DNA of 64,000 nt, from positions 1 to 64,000 of the forward strand of contig JAJDWI010000086.1 in NCBI GenBank assembly GCA_022825665.1, written 5' to 3'. Made by a program: the position numbers and the translations under genes. This document shows, piece after piece, positions 54,755 through 63,902 of the stretch. The stretch's first letter is position 1; the number at the start of each line of letters is the position of its first letter. Under the pieces are notes generated by a model. The model ran no database searches and was not told the origin of the DNA. It was given only the letters and a program-made list of their open reading frames with translations. The stretch is from Candidatus Poribacteria bacterium (GTDB taxonomy: Bacteria > Poribacteria > WGA-4E > WGA-3G).

Positions 54755-55495
54755 ATGGAAAAAGCAACTTTTAGAATTTGGCGTGGTGATGCTAACGAAG
54801 CACAATATGTTGATTACGAAACTGAAGTCTCGGAAGGGATGGTAGTTTTAGATGCCGTACACCGCATTCAAGCTGAACAAGCAAATGATTTGGCTGTTAG
54901 ATGGAATTGTAAAGCTGGTAAATGTGGATCCTGTTCCGCTGAGGTAAATGGCAACCCAAAATTATTGTGTATGACACGTCTTAACGATTTACCACTTGAC
55001 CAACCTGTTACCGTTGAACCGATGCGTGCATTTCCCATTATCAAGGACCTGGTTACAGATGTGTCATGGAATTTTAAGGTAAAAGAAAAGATGAAACCAT
55101 TTACTCCGCGTCCACCAGATGAGGAAGATGGCACGTGGAGAATGGAACAAGAGGACATTGACCATATTCAAGAATTCCGTAAATGCATTGAATGTTTTCT
55201 GTGTCAGGACGTGTGTCATGTTTTACGCGAACATGATCTACACGATGAATTCATCGGACCCCGATTCTTCGTCTATGCCGCATCTTTAGAAATGCATCCT
55301 ATTGATACTGAAAATCGTTTGGAGGAATTGAAAAATCAGGACGGGATCGGATATTGTAACATTACCAAATGCTGCACGAAAGTTTGTCCAGAACATATCA
55401 CGATTACAGATAATGCCATCATCCCACTAAAAGAACGCGTTGTTGACCAGTTTTATGATCCAATAAAAAGACTTTTCCGTGTGTTTAGTAGTTAA
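54755..55495 (+). CDS. sdhB: succinate dehydrogenase/fumarate reductase iron-sulfur subunit
   Basis: I chose the ATG at 54755 (MEKATFRIWRGD), which has AAGGAA upstream; an upstream in-frame ATG at 54677 would add 26 atypical residues. The 246-residue protein has a plant-ferredoxin-like [2Fe-2S] site CKAGKCGSC with LLCMTRL, a [4Fe-4S] site CIECFLCQDVC and a [3Fe-4S] site CNITKCCTKVCPEH (residues about 185-200). It bridges SdhA to the anchor. A 114-base gap after sdhA is longer than usual. Confidence 0.93.
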   Translation: MEKATFRIWRGDANEAQYVDYETEVSEGMVVLDAVHRIQAEQANDLAVRWNCKAGKCGSCSAEVNGNPKLLCMTRLNDLPLDQPVTVEPMRAFPIIKDLVTDVSWNFKVKEKMKPFTPRPPDEEDGTWRMEQEDIDHIQEFRKCIECFLCQDVCHVLREHDLHDEFIGPRFFVYAASLEMHPIDTENRLEELKNQDGIGYCNITKCCTKVCPEHITITDNAIIPLKERVVDQFYDPIKRLFRVFSS

Positions 55496-55514
55496 ACGTT
55501 AGGAGTAAGTAATA

Positions 55515-56648
55515 ATGGCAAGCAAAAATGATATATTGAGAGTCGGTGTGATTGGACCTGGTGGTGCTGGACGTGGAAATACAATGGGATTTGCGACACG
55601 TCCCGATGCAAAGGTCGTAGCCGCAGCCGACGCGTACGAATCAAGTTTAGATGCTTTAGAAAACGCACTACAGGAACGTGTTGAAGATTATAAACCCAAT
55701 AGTATGAAACGTTATCTCGGTGAATATGAATTTATTGAGATGCTCAATCATGAAGATTTAGACATTGTTGGTGTCTTCTCACCACATTCTATGCACGATA
55801 TTCATGTCAAATACGCCCTACGTGCTGGATGTCATGTTATCGTTGAAAAACCGATGGCAAATATTGTCGGAGATGCCATAACCATTACAAGAATAGCCCT
55901 CGGTAGTGACTTGCATCTGGTCGGTGGTTACCAACGGCACTACGAAAATACATACATTACCGGTAGACGCGGTATTGCAGAAGGTCTCATCGGTAACCTG
56001 AAAAAGTTTGAGGTATACATGGCACAAAGATGGGGTGCTGGTGGATGGCGTGGTGACCCTCGTTTTTCTGGTGGTGGACAACCCAACGATTCAGGCAGCC
56101 ACCTACAGGATATATTCCTGTGGATGACCAATACTTTACCCGCTGAAGTTTATGGGACAACTGATATGAAATTTGAGGACGATGACGGTAATCTCGTACC
56201 AAAATTTGTTGAGATTAATTCATACTCCGATGTAAAACTTGACAATGGTGCAGAAGGCACAATCACTATCCTTGGAAATACACGTGTGGGGTTCGAAGAG
56301 TGGGTGATTCTTGAAGGAGACGAAGGTACAATCGAAATCAAAAATGGAATACGTTATACTCCAAAAGGTGGAGAAACTGAAGAACTTTCATTCCCACGTC
56401 CTGAAGGATATCCAAGAAGCAAGGTTGACCAACTTGTTGGTCTCGTAAAAGGTGAATATAAGTCAAATTACACATCAGGAATCAACGGAATACGAACAAG
56501 TTGGTTGACAAACTCAATTCTTGAAGCAGGAAGAGGACCGGATGAAAAAAATAGGATTGATTGTGATGAACTTATTGAAAAAGAAGGATATACTCGTCAA
56601 GATGTATTGGATTTAATTGATCAATGCACCTCAAAACAGATGTTTTAG
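55515..56648 (+). CDS. Gfo/Idh/MocA-family oxidoreductase
   Basis: This 377-residue enzyme has an N-terminal Rossmann fold (GVIGPGGAGRGN near 10-21), ADAYESSLDALENAL and HVIVEKPMAN (the EKP of the family, near 115). A C-terminal alpha/beta domain has GGGQPNDSGSHLQDIFLWM (with the proposed Asp-x3-His pair). It probably oxidises a sugar or inositol with NAD(P). It lies 19 bases after sdhB; co-transcription may be incidental. AGGAGTAAGT precedes the ATG. Confidence 0.9.
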   Translation: MASKNDILRVGVIGPGGAGRGNTMGFATRPDAKVVAAADAYESSLDALENALQERVEDYKPNSMKRYLGEYEFIEMLNHEDLDIVGVFSPHSMHDIHVKYALRAGCHVIVEKPMANIVGDAITITRIALGSDLHLVGGYQRHYENTYITGRRGIAEGLIGNLKKFEVYMAQRWGAGGWRGDPRFSGGGQPNDSGSHLQDIFLWMTNTLPAEVYGTTDMKFEDDDGNLVPKFVEINSYSDVKLDNGAEGTITILGNTRVGFEEWVILEGDEGTIEIKNGIRYTPKGGETEELSFPRPEGYPRSKVDQLVGLVKGEYKSNYTSGINGIRTSWLTNSILEAGRGPDEKNRIDCDELIEKEGYTRQDVLDLIDQCTSKQMF

Positions 56649-56721
56649 ATAAAATATGCTCTCCGTGTGTTGAAATGGATTCAATACTCATTGTTCATTC
56701 AGATTAGTAAGGAGAAAAACC

Positions 56722-58659
56722 ATGAAATATGTCAACTTTTGTCTATTGGCTACTCTCTTATTCATAATGATCGCAATGATAGGTTGTTTACCCGGTAGTG
56801 AATTGGGTACAGCGAAAAAATTAGAGGAAGCAAAGGACTATAGAGGAGCGATAGAAGTATACCAAGGTGTAGTAGTTAACAAACCTGGCACTACTGAGGC
56901 ACGACAAGCACAACTTGCTATCGGTAAACTTTACATAGAAAAGATGAATAGACCGCAAGAAGGCATCAAAGCTTATCAAGCAGTTATCAATGATGCTCCA
57001 GAAAGTGATGAAGCTGCCGAAGCACGATATAGTCTTGGAATGCAATACTATCGTCAACAGGAATATGAGGAAGCACAAACACAATTTGATACAATTATCA
57101 ACGACTTCCCTAATCTTGAATTGAGTCACAAAGCACAGTTGATGTTAGCTAAAAGTTATGAAGATGGACAGAAATATGAACTTGCTGTAGAGGTATTTGA
57201 TAACTTCGCAAACAGGAACCCACAAAGTGAACGTGCAGCACAAGCACTCGCAAATAAAGCACGTATCCAAAGAAATCTTCTAAAAGACGATGACGAGGCA
57301 AAACGCACACTACAGTTTTTGGTTAAAAAGTATGGTAATATAGATACCGCACAGTCCCATATTGAAAAAGCTAAAGAAGAGTTAAATGATCTCAATGCTG
57401 AAATTCCGAAACCAGAGAATCCTGAAGAAACTCAAATCGGAAGGGCTATGGCGAGACAACAGGAACGACGGGAAATGAATCGTCCACGTGGTGGAAGCGA
57501 AGTAAGCCCAACTATGAAATCAAAGGTTGTCGTTGAGGATTCAGGTTTTGGTATTAGTGCCGAGGAAGTTATGAGAAGTTTTGGTGGAGAAACTGCTATA
57601 GCAGGTGACGAACAAGGCACATATTATGATGCCGAATTGATGATTGCTGGGTTTTTCTATGGAGACGAAAACTATCGTGATGCCGGAGCACTGTACTTTG
57701 ATGCAATATCACGCGCAGAAGCAGAAAAGGTTAGGCTTGAACCACTCAATTACCTGCGCCTTTCAATTTGTTATCGGAAACTTGGTATGCATCAAAAAGC
57801 TGCAAAGGTTCTGAAGAAAGCCGCAAGTCGCGACCCAAAGGTTATTGATGCAGTAAAATCTACGGGACAGAATCAATATACCAATGGTGAATATGAAAAA
57901 GCACTTGAGACATTTAAGTCTGTGATCGGACTGAACCGAAACAAAGATACCGAATTATATTGGTTTGTAGGTAAGACCTATGAAAAACTTGGTGACTATA
58001 AAAAAGAGAGAGAAGCCTTTGAACGTGCTGTTGCAATTAATCCTGAGGATACGGACGCATTGCAAAGTCTCGCGGAAGTACTACATTTCCGTTTGAAGGA
58101 ACGTAAGTTAGCAGTAGTTTTCCAAGACCTCGTAGAAAATAAGAGAGATTCTTTTGAAACGATGAAAATCCTTGGGGACGTTTGTTATAAATACGGTGAA
58201 TACAGCAAAGCACAAATTAAGTATAAGGCTGCCGCCAGAACCGCAAAACGGCATCTGGAAAAATCAGAAAATGTTGCTGAGAAAAAGATACTAACTCACC
58301 AGTACGGTCATGGTACAATCCTTGCAGCAATTTCAACATATAAACAAGGTCGGGAAGAAGATGCACTAAAGTTAATTGACACACTCACAAGTGAATATCC
58401 TGATCATACACTGCTTCCTTATGCAAATGGTGAAATTGCACTCATTAAAGGGGATGAACAGGGAGCGGTTGATGCATTTAAAGAAGCTATCGAAAAAAAT
58501 CCGAATTCGGATATTCCTGTAATTGCTCTTGGAGATTACTATGTATCAAAAGGATATAATGACGAAGCAATAGCATTATGGGAAGGATATTTGGAAACGG
58601 ATAAGTATAATGCCAAAGTCATGCGCCGGTTAAAGCCGCTTAAGGATAGTAGTGAGTAA
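56722..58659 (+). CDS. TPR-repeat lipoprotein
   Basis: The 645-residue protein has a lipoprotein signal ending at Cys22 (MIGC). N-terminal TPRs (about 30-215) read A..AY..V....P.S..A..A.Y..G..YY....Y..A, like BamD/YbgF. A low-complexity linker (QERREMNRPRGG, about 248-260) and a further long TPR array (about 300-640) follow, with YWFVGKTYEKLGDYKKEREAFERAVAINPEDTDAL-type units. A lipid anchor plus TPRs suggests a scaffold in the periplasm. AAGGAGAAA lies upstream. An outer-membrane assembly role is possible but unproven. Confidence 0.87.
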   Translation: MKYVNFCLLATLLFIMIAMIGCLPGSELGTAKKLEEAKDYRGAIEVYQGVVVNKPGTTEARQAQLAIGKLYIEKMNRPQEGIKAYQAVINDAPESDEAAEARYSLGMQYYRQQEYEEAQTQFDTIINDFPNLELSHKAQLMLAKSYEDGQKYELAVEVFDNFANRNPQSERAAQALANKARIQRNLLKDDDEAKRTLQFLVKKYGNIDTAQSHIEKAKEELNDLNAEIPKPENPEETQIGRAMARQQERREMNRPRGGSEVSPTMKSKVVVEDSGFGISAEEVMRSFGGETAIAGDEQGTYYDAELMIAGFFYGDENYRDAGALYFDAISRAEAEKVRLEPLNYLRLSICYRKLGMHQKAAKVLKKAASRDPKVIDAVKSTGQNQYTNGEYEKALETFKSVIGLNRNKDTELYWFVGKTYEKLGDYKKEREAFERAVAINPEDTDALQSLAEVLHFRLKERKLAVVFQDLVENKRDSFETMKILGDVCYKYGEYSKAQIKYKAAARTAKRHLEKSENVAEKKILTHQYGHGTILAAISTYKQGREEDALKLIDTLTSEYPDHTLLPYANGEIALIKGDEQGAVDAFKEAIEKNPNSDIPVIALGDYYVSKGYNDEAIALWEGYLETDKYNAKVMRRLKPLKDSSE

Positions 58660-58675
58660 ACGAAACAAGATTGTC

Positions 58676-58708
58676 TGTGTAGATGCGGTAATTAAACCCA
58701 TCTACACA
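58676..58708 (+). terminator. hairpin after the TPR gene
   Basis: TGTGTAGATG (58676-58685) pairs exactly with CATCTACACA (58699-58708), with a 13-base loop, 16 bases after the stop. A U-tract is absent, so termination may need Rho or may be weak. Confidence 0.5.
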
Positions 58709-58780
58709 AGATAATTGTTAGTTGTATACCTCATTTTTCTTTTATAGTTTTCAATGCTTAAGGTTTTTTTGAAAAAAGAC

Positions 58781-58809
58781 TTGACATAAAATATAAAATT
58801 GTGTATAAT
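58781..58809 (+). promoter_or_regulatory. consensus sigma70 promoter for rho
   Basis: TTGACA (58781-58786), exactly 17 bases, TATAAT (58804-58809). Both hexamers match the consensus, 416 bases before the rho ATG. Confidence 0.85.
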
Positions 58810-59225
58810 ATAAACTGAAATGATTCAAACGATGGATCAACATTCGGTCCAACACATAGAGGATGTCATATTCCTACCAACTTTTCATACGGACCCCAAA
58901 AATAAATTCCAAATACAGTATTTGTCAGACATGTACCCGCCAAAATTAACCAATAGTTGATGCTGGTGCTTGTTTGCCCACCGAGTGTGATGAATATTTA
59001 CCCTACAATGTATAATACGTTCCAAAAAACTCTTATAACTCATTTATATATCTCTGGTATTATTGACCAGAACTTAACTAACTATATTAGACAGTACTGT
59101 GAAGAGTACAGTCTACTGTCAGAATCACAAGTAATTCCCTGTACCAAAATTAACTATGTCAAAAGATAATCTATATTTGACGTGTTGTAAGTTGACACAG
59201 GTTTTTCTGAGGAGTATGAATAAAT
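58810..59225 (+). other. 416-nt rho 5' leader
   Basis: No supported gene lies between the promoter and rho. The leader includes CATTCGGTCCAACACATAG near 58841 and ACTGTGAAGAGTACAGT near 59096, which can form a stem with ACTGT/ACAGT arms. A GAGGAG before the rho start is at 59208-59213. A 70-codon frame (58957-59169) has no ribosome-binding site. Long rho leaders control rho by premature termination in other bacteria; that role here is inference. Confidence 0.6.
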
Positions 59226-60554
59226 ATGGAGAGCTTGGAAATCGGCAAGCTCCGTGAAATGGAGATTTCCACCTTAAAAACCATGGGGCAATCCTACGGT
59301 ATTGAAGACTGTAGTTCATTTCGAAAGGATGAACTCATTGCACGTATTCTTGAAGTGGTATCTGAAAAGAATATCCCCCTATATGGAAAAGGAGTGCTTC
59401 AAATCTTAGATGACCGTGATCAGAATTACGGTTTTCTACGGTCTCCGCGCTCAAATTATTTTCAGAGTGATGAAGATATATATGTCTCATCTTCACAAAT
59501 ACGATTGTTTGGGCTGCAGACTGGACATGTTGTGGAAGGGTTGGTACGTCCTCCAAAAAAATCGGAGAACAAAACTGAACGCTATTATGCGTTGTTACAG
59601 ATAGAGAAAGTCAACGGTGAACCACCGGAATTAGTTAAAACCAGAACATCTTTTGACGACCCAATGCCGGTTTTTCCCTATGAACAGTTAAAATTGGAAC
59701 ACAAATCTTCTGAATTCGGCACGCGTATTATTGACCTGATTTCGCCTATCGGTAAAGGACAGCGCGGTTTAATTGTCGCACCACCTTACTGTGGTAAAAC
59801 AACACTGTTAAAAAATATAGCCTGTGGGATTGAAGCGAATCATCCGGAAACTTCACTCATCTTTTTGCTAATTGATGAACGCCCGGAAGAGGTAACAGAT
59901 GTTATACGCACAGTACAAGGGGAAGTTATCAGTTCTACATTTGACGAACCGCCTGATCGACACATACAGGTTGCGGAAATGGCACTTGAAAAAGCAAAAC
60001 GCATGGTTGAATGCGGTGAAGACGTTGTCATATTACTCGACAGTATGACTCGACTTGCAAGAGCACACAATATGATCGCACCCAACAGTGGCAGAACCTT
60101 AACCGGTGGATTAGATGCTATGGCATTTGTAAAACCACGTAGATTCTGTGGTGCTGCACGTAAATTTGAAGAGGGAGGAAGTCTAACGATTATCGCTTCT
60201 GTTCTTGTTGATACTGAAAGTAGGTCGGATACCTATATCTATGAGGAATTCAAAGGTACAGCAAATATGGAAATCCACATGGATCGAACACTGTTAGAAC
60301 TACAGATCTTTCCTGCAATCAATATCGAAAAATCAAGAACGCGCCGCGAAGAACTTTTGTTAAAACCTGATGTACTCAACAAAGTATGGGTTTTACGTAA
60401 GTTTATCAGTCAAATGAGCATGGCTGAATCAATGGAACTCCTGCTACAGCAATTTAGCAAGTGTGAAACCAATGAAGAATTTCTTGAAAGAATGACTGCT
60501 GATGCAGGGGATACAGGAAAACAACGTCCTAAACCTGTCAGATCTGGAAAATAA
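59226..60554 (+). CDS. rho: transcription termination factor Rho
   Basis: The 442-residue protein has an N-terminal helical domain (about 1-45), a CSD-like RNA-binding domain (about 50-120, including GVLQILDDRDQNYGFLRSP) and a RecA-like ATPase domain. The Walker A region reads GLIVAPPYCGKTTLL (about 181-195), where most Rho have APPKAGKT. Walker B is DVVILLDSMTRLARAHN and the R-loop is GRTLTGGLDAMA. A 13-codon frame from the ATG at 59217 overlaps the start in another frame. The gene leads the rho-rpmE-prfA-prmC block found in many bacteria. Confidence 0.97.
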   Translation: MESLEIGKLREMEISTLKTMGQSYGIEDCSSFRKDELIARILEVVSEKNIPLYGKGVLQILDDRDQNYGFLRSPRSNYFQSDEDIYVSSSQIRLFGLQTGHVVEGLVRPPKKSENKTERYYALLQIEKVNGEPPELVKTRTSFDDPMPVFPYEQLKLEHKSSEFGTRIIDLISPIGKGQRGLIVAPPYCGKTTLLKNIACGIEANHPETSLIFLLIDERPEEVTDVIRTVQGEVISSTFDEPPDRHIQVAEMALEKAKRMVECGEDVVILLDSMTRLARAHNMIAPNSGRTLTGGLDAMAFVKPRRFCGAARKFEEGGSLTIIASVLVDTESRSDTYIYEEFKGTANMEIHMDRTLLELQIFPAINIEKSRTRREELLLKPDVLNKVWVLRKFISQMSMAESMELLLQQFSKCETNEEFLERMTADAGDTGKQRPKPVRSGK

Positions 60555-60654
60555 TCTATATCATCAATCTTTGTATAGAATCTATCCCTAACTACGTTTA
60601 TTTATTAATTTCAATATAATCAACACCACATATTTAAAATGAAGGATTGAACTT

Positions 60655-60867
60655 ATGAAACCTGAAATCCATCCAGAAACAACAGAATGCACTATCAACT
60701 GTGTTTGTGGAGCAACTTATCAAACAGTTACAGTCGAATCAGAGATGAGAGTAGACGTTTGTGCTAAATGTCATCCGTTCTATACTGGGCAACAAACAAG
60801 ATTTATTGATACTGCTGGACGTGTGGAAAGTTTCCGTCGTCGTTATGGTATTACAGATAAATCGTAA
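60655..60867 (+). CDS. rpmE: 50S ribosomal protein L31
   Basis: The 70-residue protein begins MKPEIHPE and has the zinc-type motifs [11 protein letters not shown] (Cys16, Cys18) and [10 protein letters not shown] (Cys37, Cys40), so it is the Zn-binding (C+) form. AAGGATTG lies upstream. It is a ribosome structural protein, located between rho and prfA as is common. Confidence 0.95.
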   Translation: MKPEIHPETTECTINCVCGATYQTVTVESEMRVDVCAKCHPFYTGQQTRFIDTAGRVESFRRRYGITDKS

Positions 60868-60967
60868 TTATACCAAGAGTGCCTTTATTTCCAGTTGATA
60901 CAAATCCTTAGTTATTTACTACAATGATTTTGTGTATATACTAATTCATTCTGTGAAGTGAAAAGTT

Positions 60968-62041
60968 ATGTTAGAGAGACTTAAAGACATACAAAATAAA
61001 TTTGTTGATGTTGAAAAATCCTTGAGCGATCCTGCACAAATTTCTAACCCGCAACGTCTACAGGAACTTTCAAAACTCCACGCAGAACTATCGCCAATAG
61101 TGTCAGCATATAAGGATTATCAGCAGTTAGAATCCGCTATAGAGGAGACACAAGCATTGCTTGATGAAGAAACTGATAGTGATATGTTGGAGTTAGCACA
61201 AGAGGAGTTAAATGAACTCAACAATCAACAAGAAGATCTAATTGAATCGCTTAAGATGCTCCTTGTTCCAAAAGACCCTAATGATGAGAAAAACGTCATA
61301 ATTGAAATACGTGCTGGAACAGGTGGAGAGGAAGCAAGTTTATTTGCTGCCGAGATCTTCCGTATGTACACACGATTCGCTGAGAGACAGAATTGGAAAG
61401 TCGAAATGCTCAGTGCAAATGCAACTGGTTTAAAAGGATTTAAAGAGGCTATCTTTTCTATAGAAGGTAAGTCAGCATATAGTCTTCTAAAATATGAAGG
61501 TGGTATTCATCGCGTACAACGTATTCCAACAACTGAAACGAGCGGACGTATTCATACTTCTGCAGTTACAGTTGCGGTACTTCCTGAAGCAGAAGAAGTT
61601 GATTTGCAGATTGATGAAGCTACTGAATTAAGGATAGATACCTACCGATCTTCAGGACCGGGTGGACAGAGCGTTAATACAACGGACTCTGCAATACGCA
61701 TTACACATCTACCAACAGGTCTTGTTGTAACCCAACAGGATGAAAAGTCGCAACACAAAAACCGATCCAAGGCAATGAAAATCCTCCGTGCTCGACTTCA
61801 TGAACTGAAACAAGCTGAATTGGACAGTGAACGTGCGGAAACCCGTCGATCTATGGTCGGTAGTGGAGACAGAAGCGAAAAAATACGCACATATAACTTT
61901 CCGCAATCCCGCGTGACTGATCATCGAATTAAATATACTTCACATCAGTTAGATTCTGTATTAGATGGAGATTTAGACTCGTTTATTGAAAGGTTGACAA
62001 CCGCAGACCAAGCGGAAAAGTTAAAGCACGAAGGAAACTAA
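60968..62041 (+). CDS. prfA: peptide chain release factor 1
   Basis: The 357-residue protein recognises UAA and UAG. The PxT tripeptide is PTT in VQRIPTTETSGRIHTSAVTVAVLPE. The GGQ loop is SGPGGQSVNTTDSAIRITHLP. The N-terminal coiled domain and the C-terminal EKIRTYNFPQSRVTDHRI segment are conserved. The downstream prmC methylates its GGQ glutamine. Confidence 0.97.
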   Translation: MLERLKDIQNKFVDVEKSLSDPAQISNPQRLQELSKLHAELSPIVSAYKDYQQLESAIEETQALLDEETDSDMLELAQEELNELNNQQEDLIESLKMLLVPKDPNDEKNVIIEIRAGTGGEEASLFAAEIFRMYTRFAERQNWKVEMLSANATGLKGFKEAIFSIEGKSAYSLLKYEGGIHRVQRIPTTETSGRIHTSAVTVAVLPEAEEVDLQIDEATELRIDTYRSSGPGGQSVNTTDSAIRITHLPTGLVVTQQDEKSQHKNRSKAMKILRARLHELKQAELDSERAETRRSMVGSGDRSEKIRTYNFPQSRVTDHRIKYTSHQLDSVLDGDLDSFIERLTTADQAEKLKHEGN

Positions 62042-62177
62042 GCATATAGACTCATAACTATAGAATCAATCATGAATGGATATAAGTTTGGTAATTATCC
62101 TTTCTATACATCCTACCAAGTTTACACCTTCCCGTTATTGCTACCTCACTTGTGGAGTTCTTGATAACAATTAGAAT

Positions 62178-63047
62178 ATGGCTACCAAAATCTGGCACGT
62201 GCTTGAACTTCTTGAGTGGACTACAGGTTATTTTGAGAAGCATAACATCCCAAATCCTCGTTTAGATGCTGAAGTTTTACTCGGACATCTACTTGATAAA
62301 AGCCGTCTACAACTATACCTACATTTTGATATGCCAGTTTTTCAAAATGATTTGACGTTGTTCCGAGAACTGATTAAGAAACGGGTAGCAAGAACACCAA
62401 TTAGTTATCTAACCAACCGTAAAGAGTTCATGTCACTTGATTTCTATGTAGATGAACGTGTGTTAATCCCACGTCCAGAAACAGAATTCATTGTGGAAAC
62501 TATTCTAAATTCTAATAGTGATGGAGATCAGCGTATTTTAGAAATAGGGACGGGTAGTGGAGTGATTGCAACTGCACTTGCAGTCAACAGACCGGAGTGG
62601 GAAATCATTGCAACTGACATATCATCTGAGGCATTAACAGTTGCTAAAAAGAATAGGGATGTCCATGAGTGCACTGAACGCATTACTTTACTTCAGGGTG
62701 ATCTTTTTGAACCTATTAAATTGCTGGATTCCTCAAGTTTTAACTGGATTGCATCCAACCCTCCGTATGTAAAAACCTGTGAACATGACACATTATGTTC
62801 TGACATCAGAGACTATGAACCGCATATTGCACTCTTCGCTGGTGAAGATGGTTTATCAATCGTTCGTTCACTGATAGCGGAAGCACCAAACCACCTCTGT
62901 CCTGAAGGCACACTTGTCATTGAAATTGGCGACACACAGGCAGACCCAGTTAGAGACTTACTTGAAGAACAATCCGTGTATAAGAACATTCAATTCATAA
63001 AAGACTACGCAGAAATAGAACGTATTGTTGTCGCAAGTGTTGATTAA
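62178..63047 (+). CDS. prmC: peptide chain release factor N5-glutamine methyltransferase
   Basis: The 289-residue protein has the N-terminal helical PrmC domain (about 1-85), a SAM-binding EIGTGSGVIATAL motif near 120, and the catalytic NPPY (Asn196, Pro, Pro, Tyr) in WIASNPPYVK. It methylates the GGQ glutamine of RF1 and RF2. Both genes (prfA and prfB) are in the window. No obvious ribosome-binding site, which may mean coupling to prfA by the 136-base gap is weak. Confidence 0.94.
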   Translation: MATKIWHVLELLEWTTGYFEKHNIPNPRLDAEVLLGHLLDKSRLQLYLHFDMPVFQNDLTLFRELIKKRVARTPISYLTNRKEFMSLDFYVDERVLIPRPETEFIVETILNSNSDGDQRILEIGTGSGVIATALAVNRPEWEIIATDISSEALTVAKKNRDVHECTERITLLQGDLFEPIKLLDSSSFNWIASNPPYVKTCEHDTLCSDIRDYEPHIALFAGEDGLSIVRSLIAEAPNHLCPEGTLVIEIGDTQADPVRDLLEEQSVYKNIQFIKDYAEIERIVVASVD

Positions 63048-63074
63048 ACTCTCTATCATAAGATTGTGTTTCAA

Positions 63075-63662
63075 TCATTGAGAATCATTTAATATTAATT
63101 CAGTGCGTGCATAAATATCCCGTAGATGCAAATCACAATCTATTGAACTCAACGTCACCACATCATCAGGTTTCAAAAACTCAGTGCGTGACCAACCAAT
63201 ATTCTGAAGATAGAAATGCTCAACTTTTATTTCTGCTTGAGAAACGAGCAGGTATTCGCGCAGGGAGTTATTTTGCTTATACAATTCGAATTTTTCACCT
63301 CTGTCATACGCTTCAGTTGATGGGGAGAGTACTTCTATGATAACTCTTGGGTTGAGGAGTGAGTCGTAATCTTTGTCTTCAAAGAGTGGTTCATTGCAAG
63401 CAACGACAACATCTGGGTAAAAGTATGAATTCGTCGATTGTATTCTAACACGCATATCACTGGAATGTACTTCACATTTTTGTCCTTTCAATTGCTCACG
63501 TAGTTCGCCAAAAATATCTCCAGTGATAAAACTATGTGCGCGACTTGCACCAGACATAGCAAAGATATGTCCTTTTCGATATTCGTGTTTTATAGTAGCT
63601 TTCCGTTCAAAAGTGAGATATTCTTCAGGTGTTAAATATGTTTGGGCTGCTGCGGACGACAT
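63075..63662 (-). CDS. Uma2-family (DUF820) PD-(D/E)XK-type nuclease-like protein
   Basis: I chose the ATG at 63662 (MSSAAAQTYLTPEEYLTFER) because GGAG precedes it by 8 bases; the ATG at 63674 would add 4 residues. The 195-residue protein has the Uma2 pattern: LTPEEYLTFER, KHEYRKGHIFAMSGAS.AHS, SSDMRV, YFYPDVVV (Asp), VIIEVLSPSTEAYDRGEKF (Glu...Lys-like) and YKQNNSLREYLLVSQAEIKVE. Uma2 proteins are abundant in cyanobacteria and related genomes and are linked to restriction-like nucleases, but activity is rarely shown. Confidence 0.85.
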   Translation of the reverse strand: MSSAAAQTYLTPEEYLTFERKATIKHEYRKGHIFAMSGASRAHSFITGDIFGELREQLKGQKCEVHSSDMRVRIQSTNSYFYPDVVVACNEPLFEDKDYDSLLNPRVIIEVLSPSTEAYDRGEKFELYKQNNSLREYLLVSQAEIKVEHFYLQNIGWSRTEFLKPDDVVTLSSIDCDLHLRDIYARTELILNDSQ

Positions 63663-63843
63663 AAATGACTCCAATATCCTGTTTGTTTAAATTAACTGTA
63701 TTTACTTCAGATACTATTCCTACTCTCATTATGTTAATTATAACATAATTCTTTACAAATTGTTAGTATAAAAGTATCTTTAAATCAGTGATTTTTTTCG
63801 GTATGATTGATAGAAAAGAAATATAGAATTATCATCAAATGAC

Positions 63844-63872
63844 TTGACACAAAAGCCACCTACAGATAAACT
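63844..63872 (+). promoter_or_regulatory. sigma70-type promoter
   Basis: TTGACA (63844-63849), 17 bases, TAAACT (63867-63872), 30 bases ahead of the partial gene at 63903. The gap 63675-63843 shows nothing else. Confidence 0.6.
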
Positions 63873-63902
63873 AAATAGAACATCCTTTTGTAAGGTATAC
63901 CT

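Noticed and set aside
58957-59169. 70-codon gene in the rho leader
   Set aside because: No ribosome-binding site, no recognisable family and atypical composition; likely non-coding leader.
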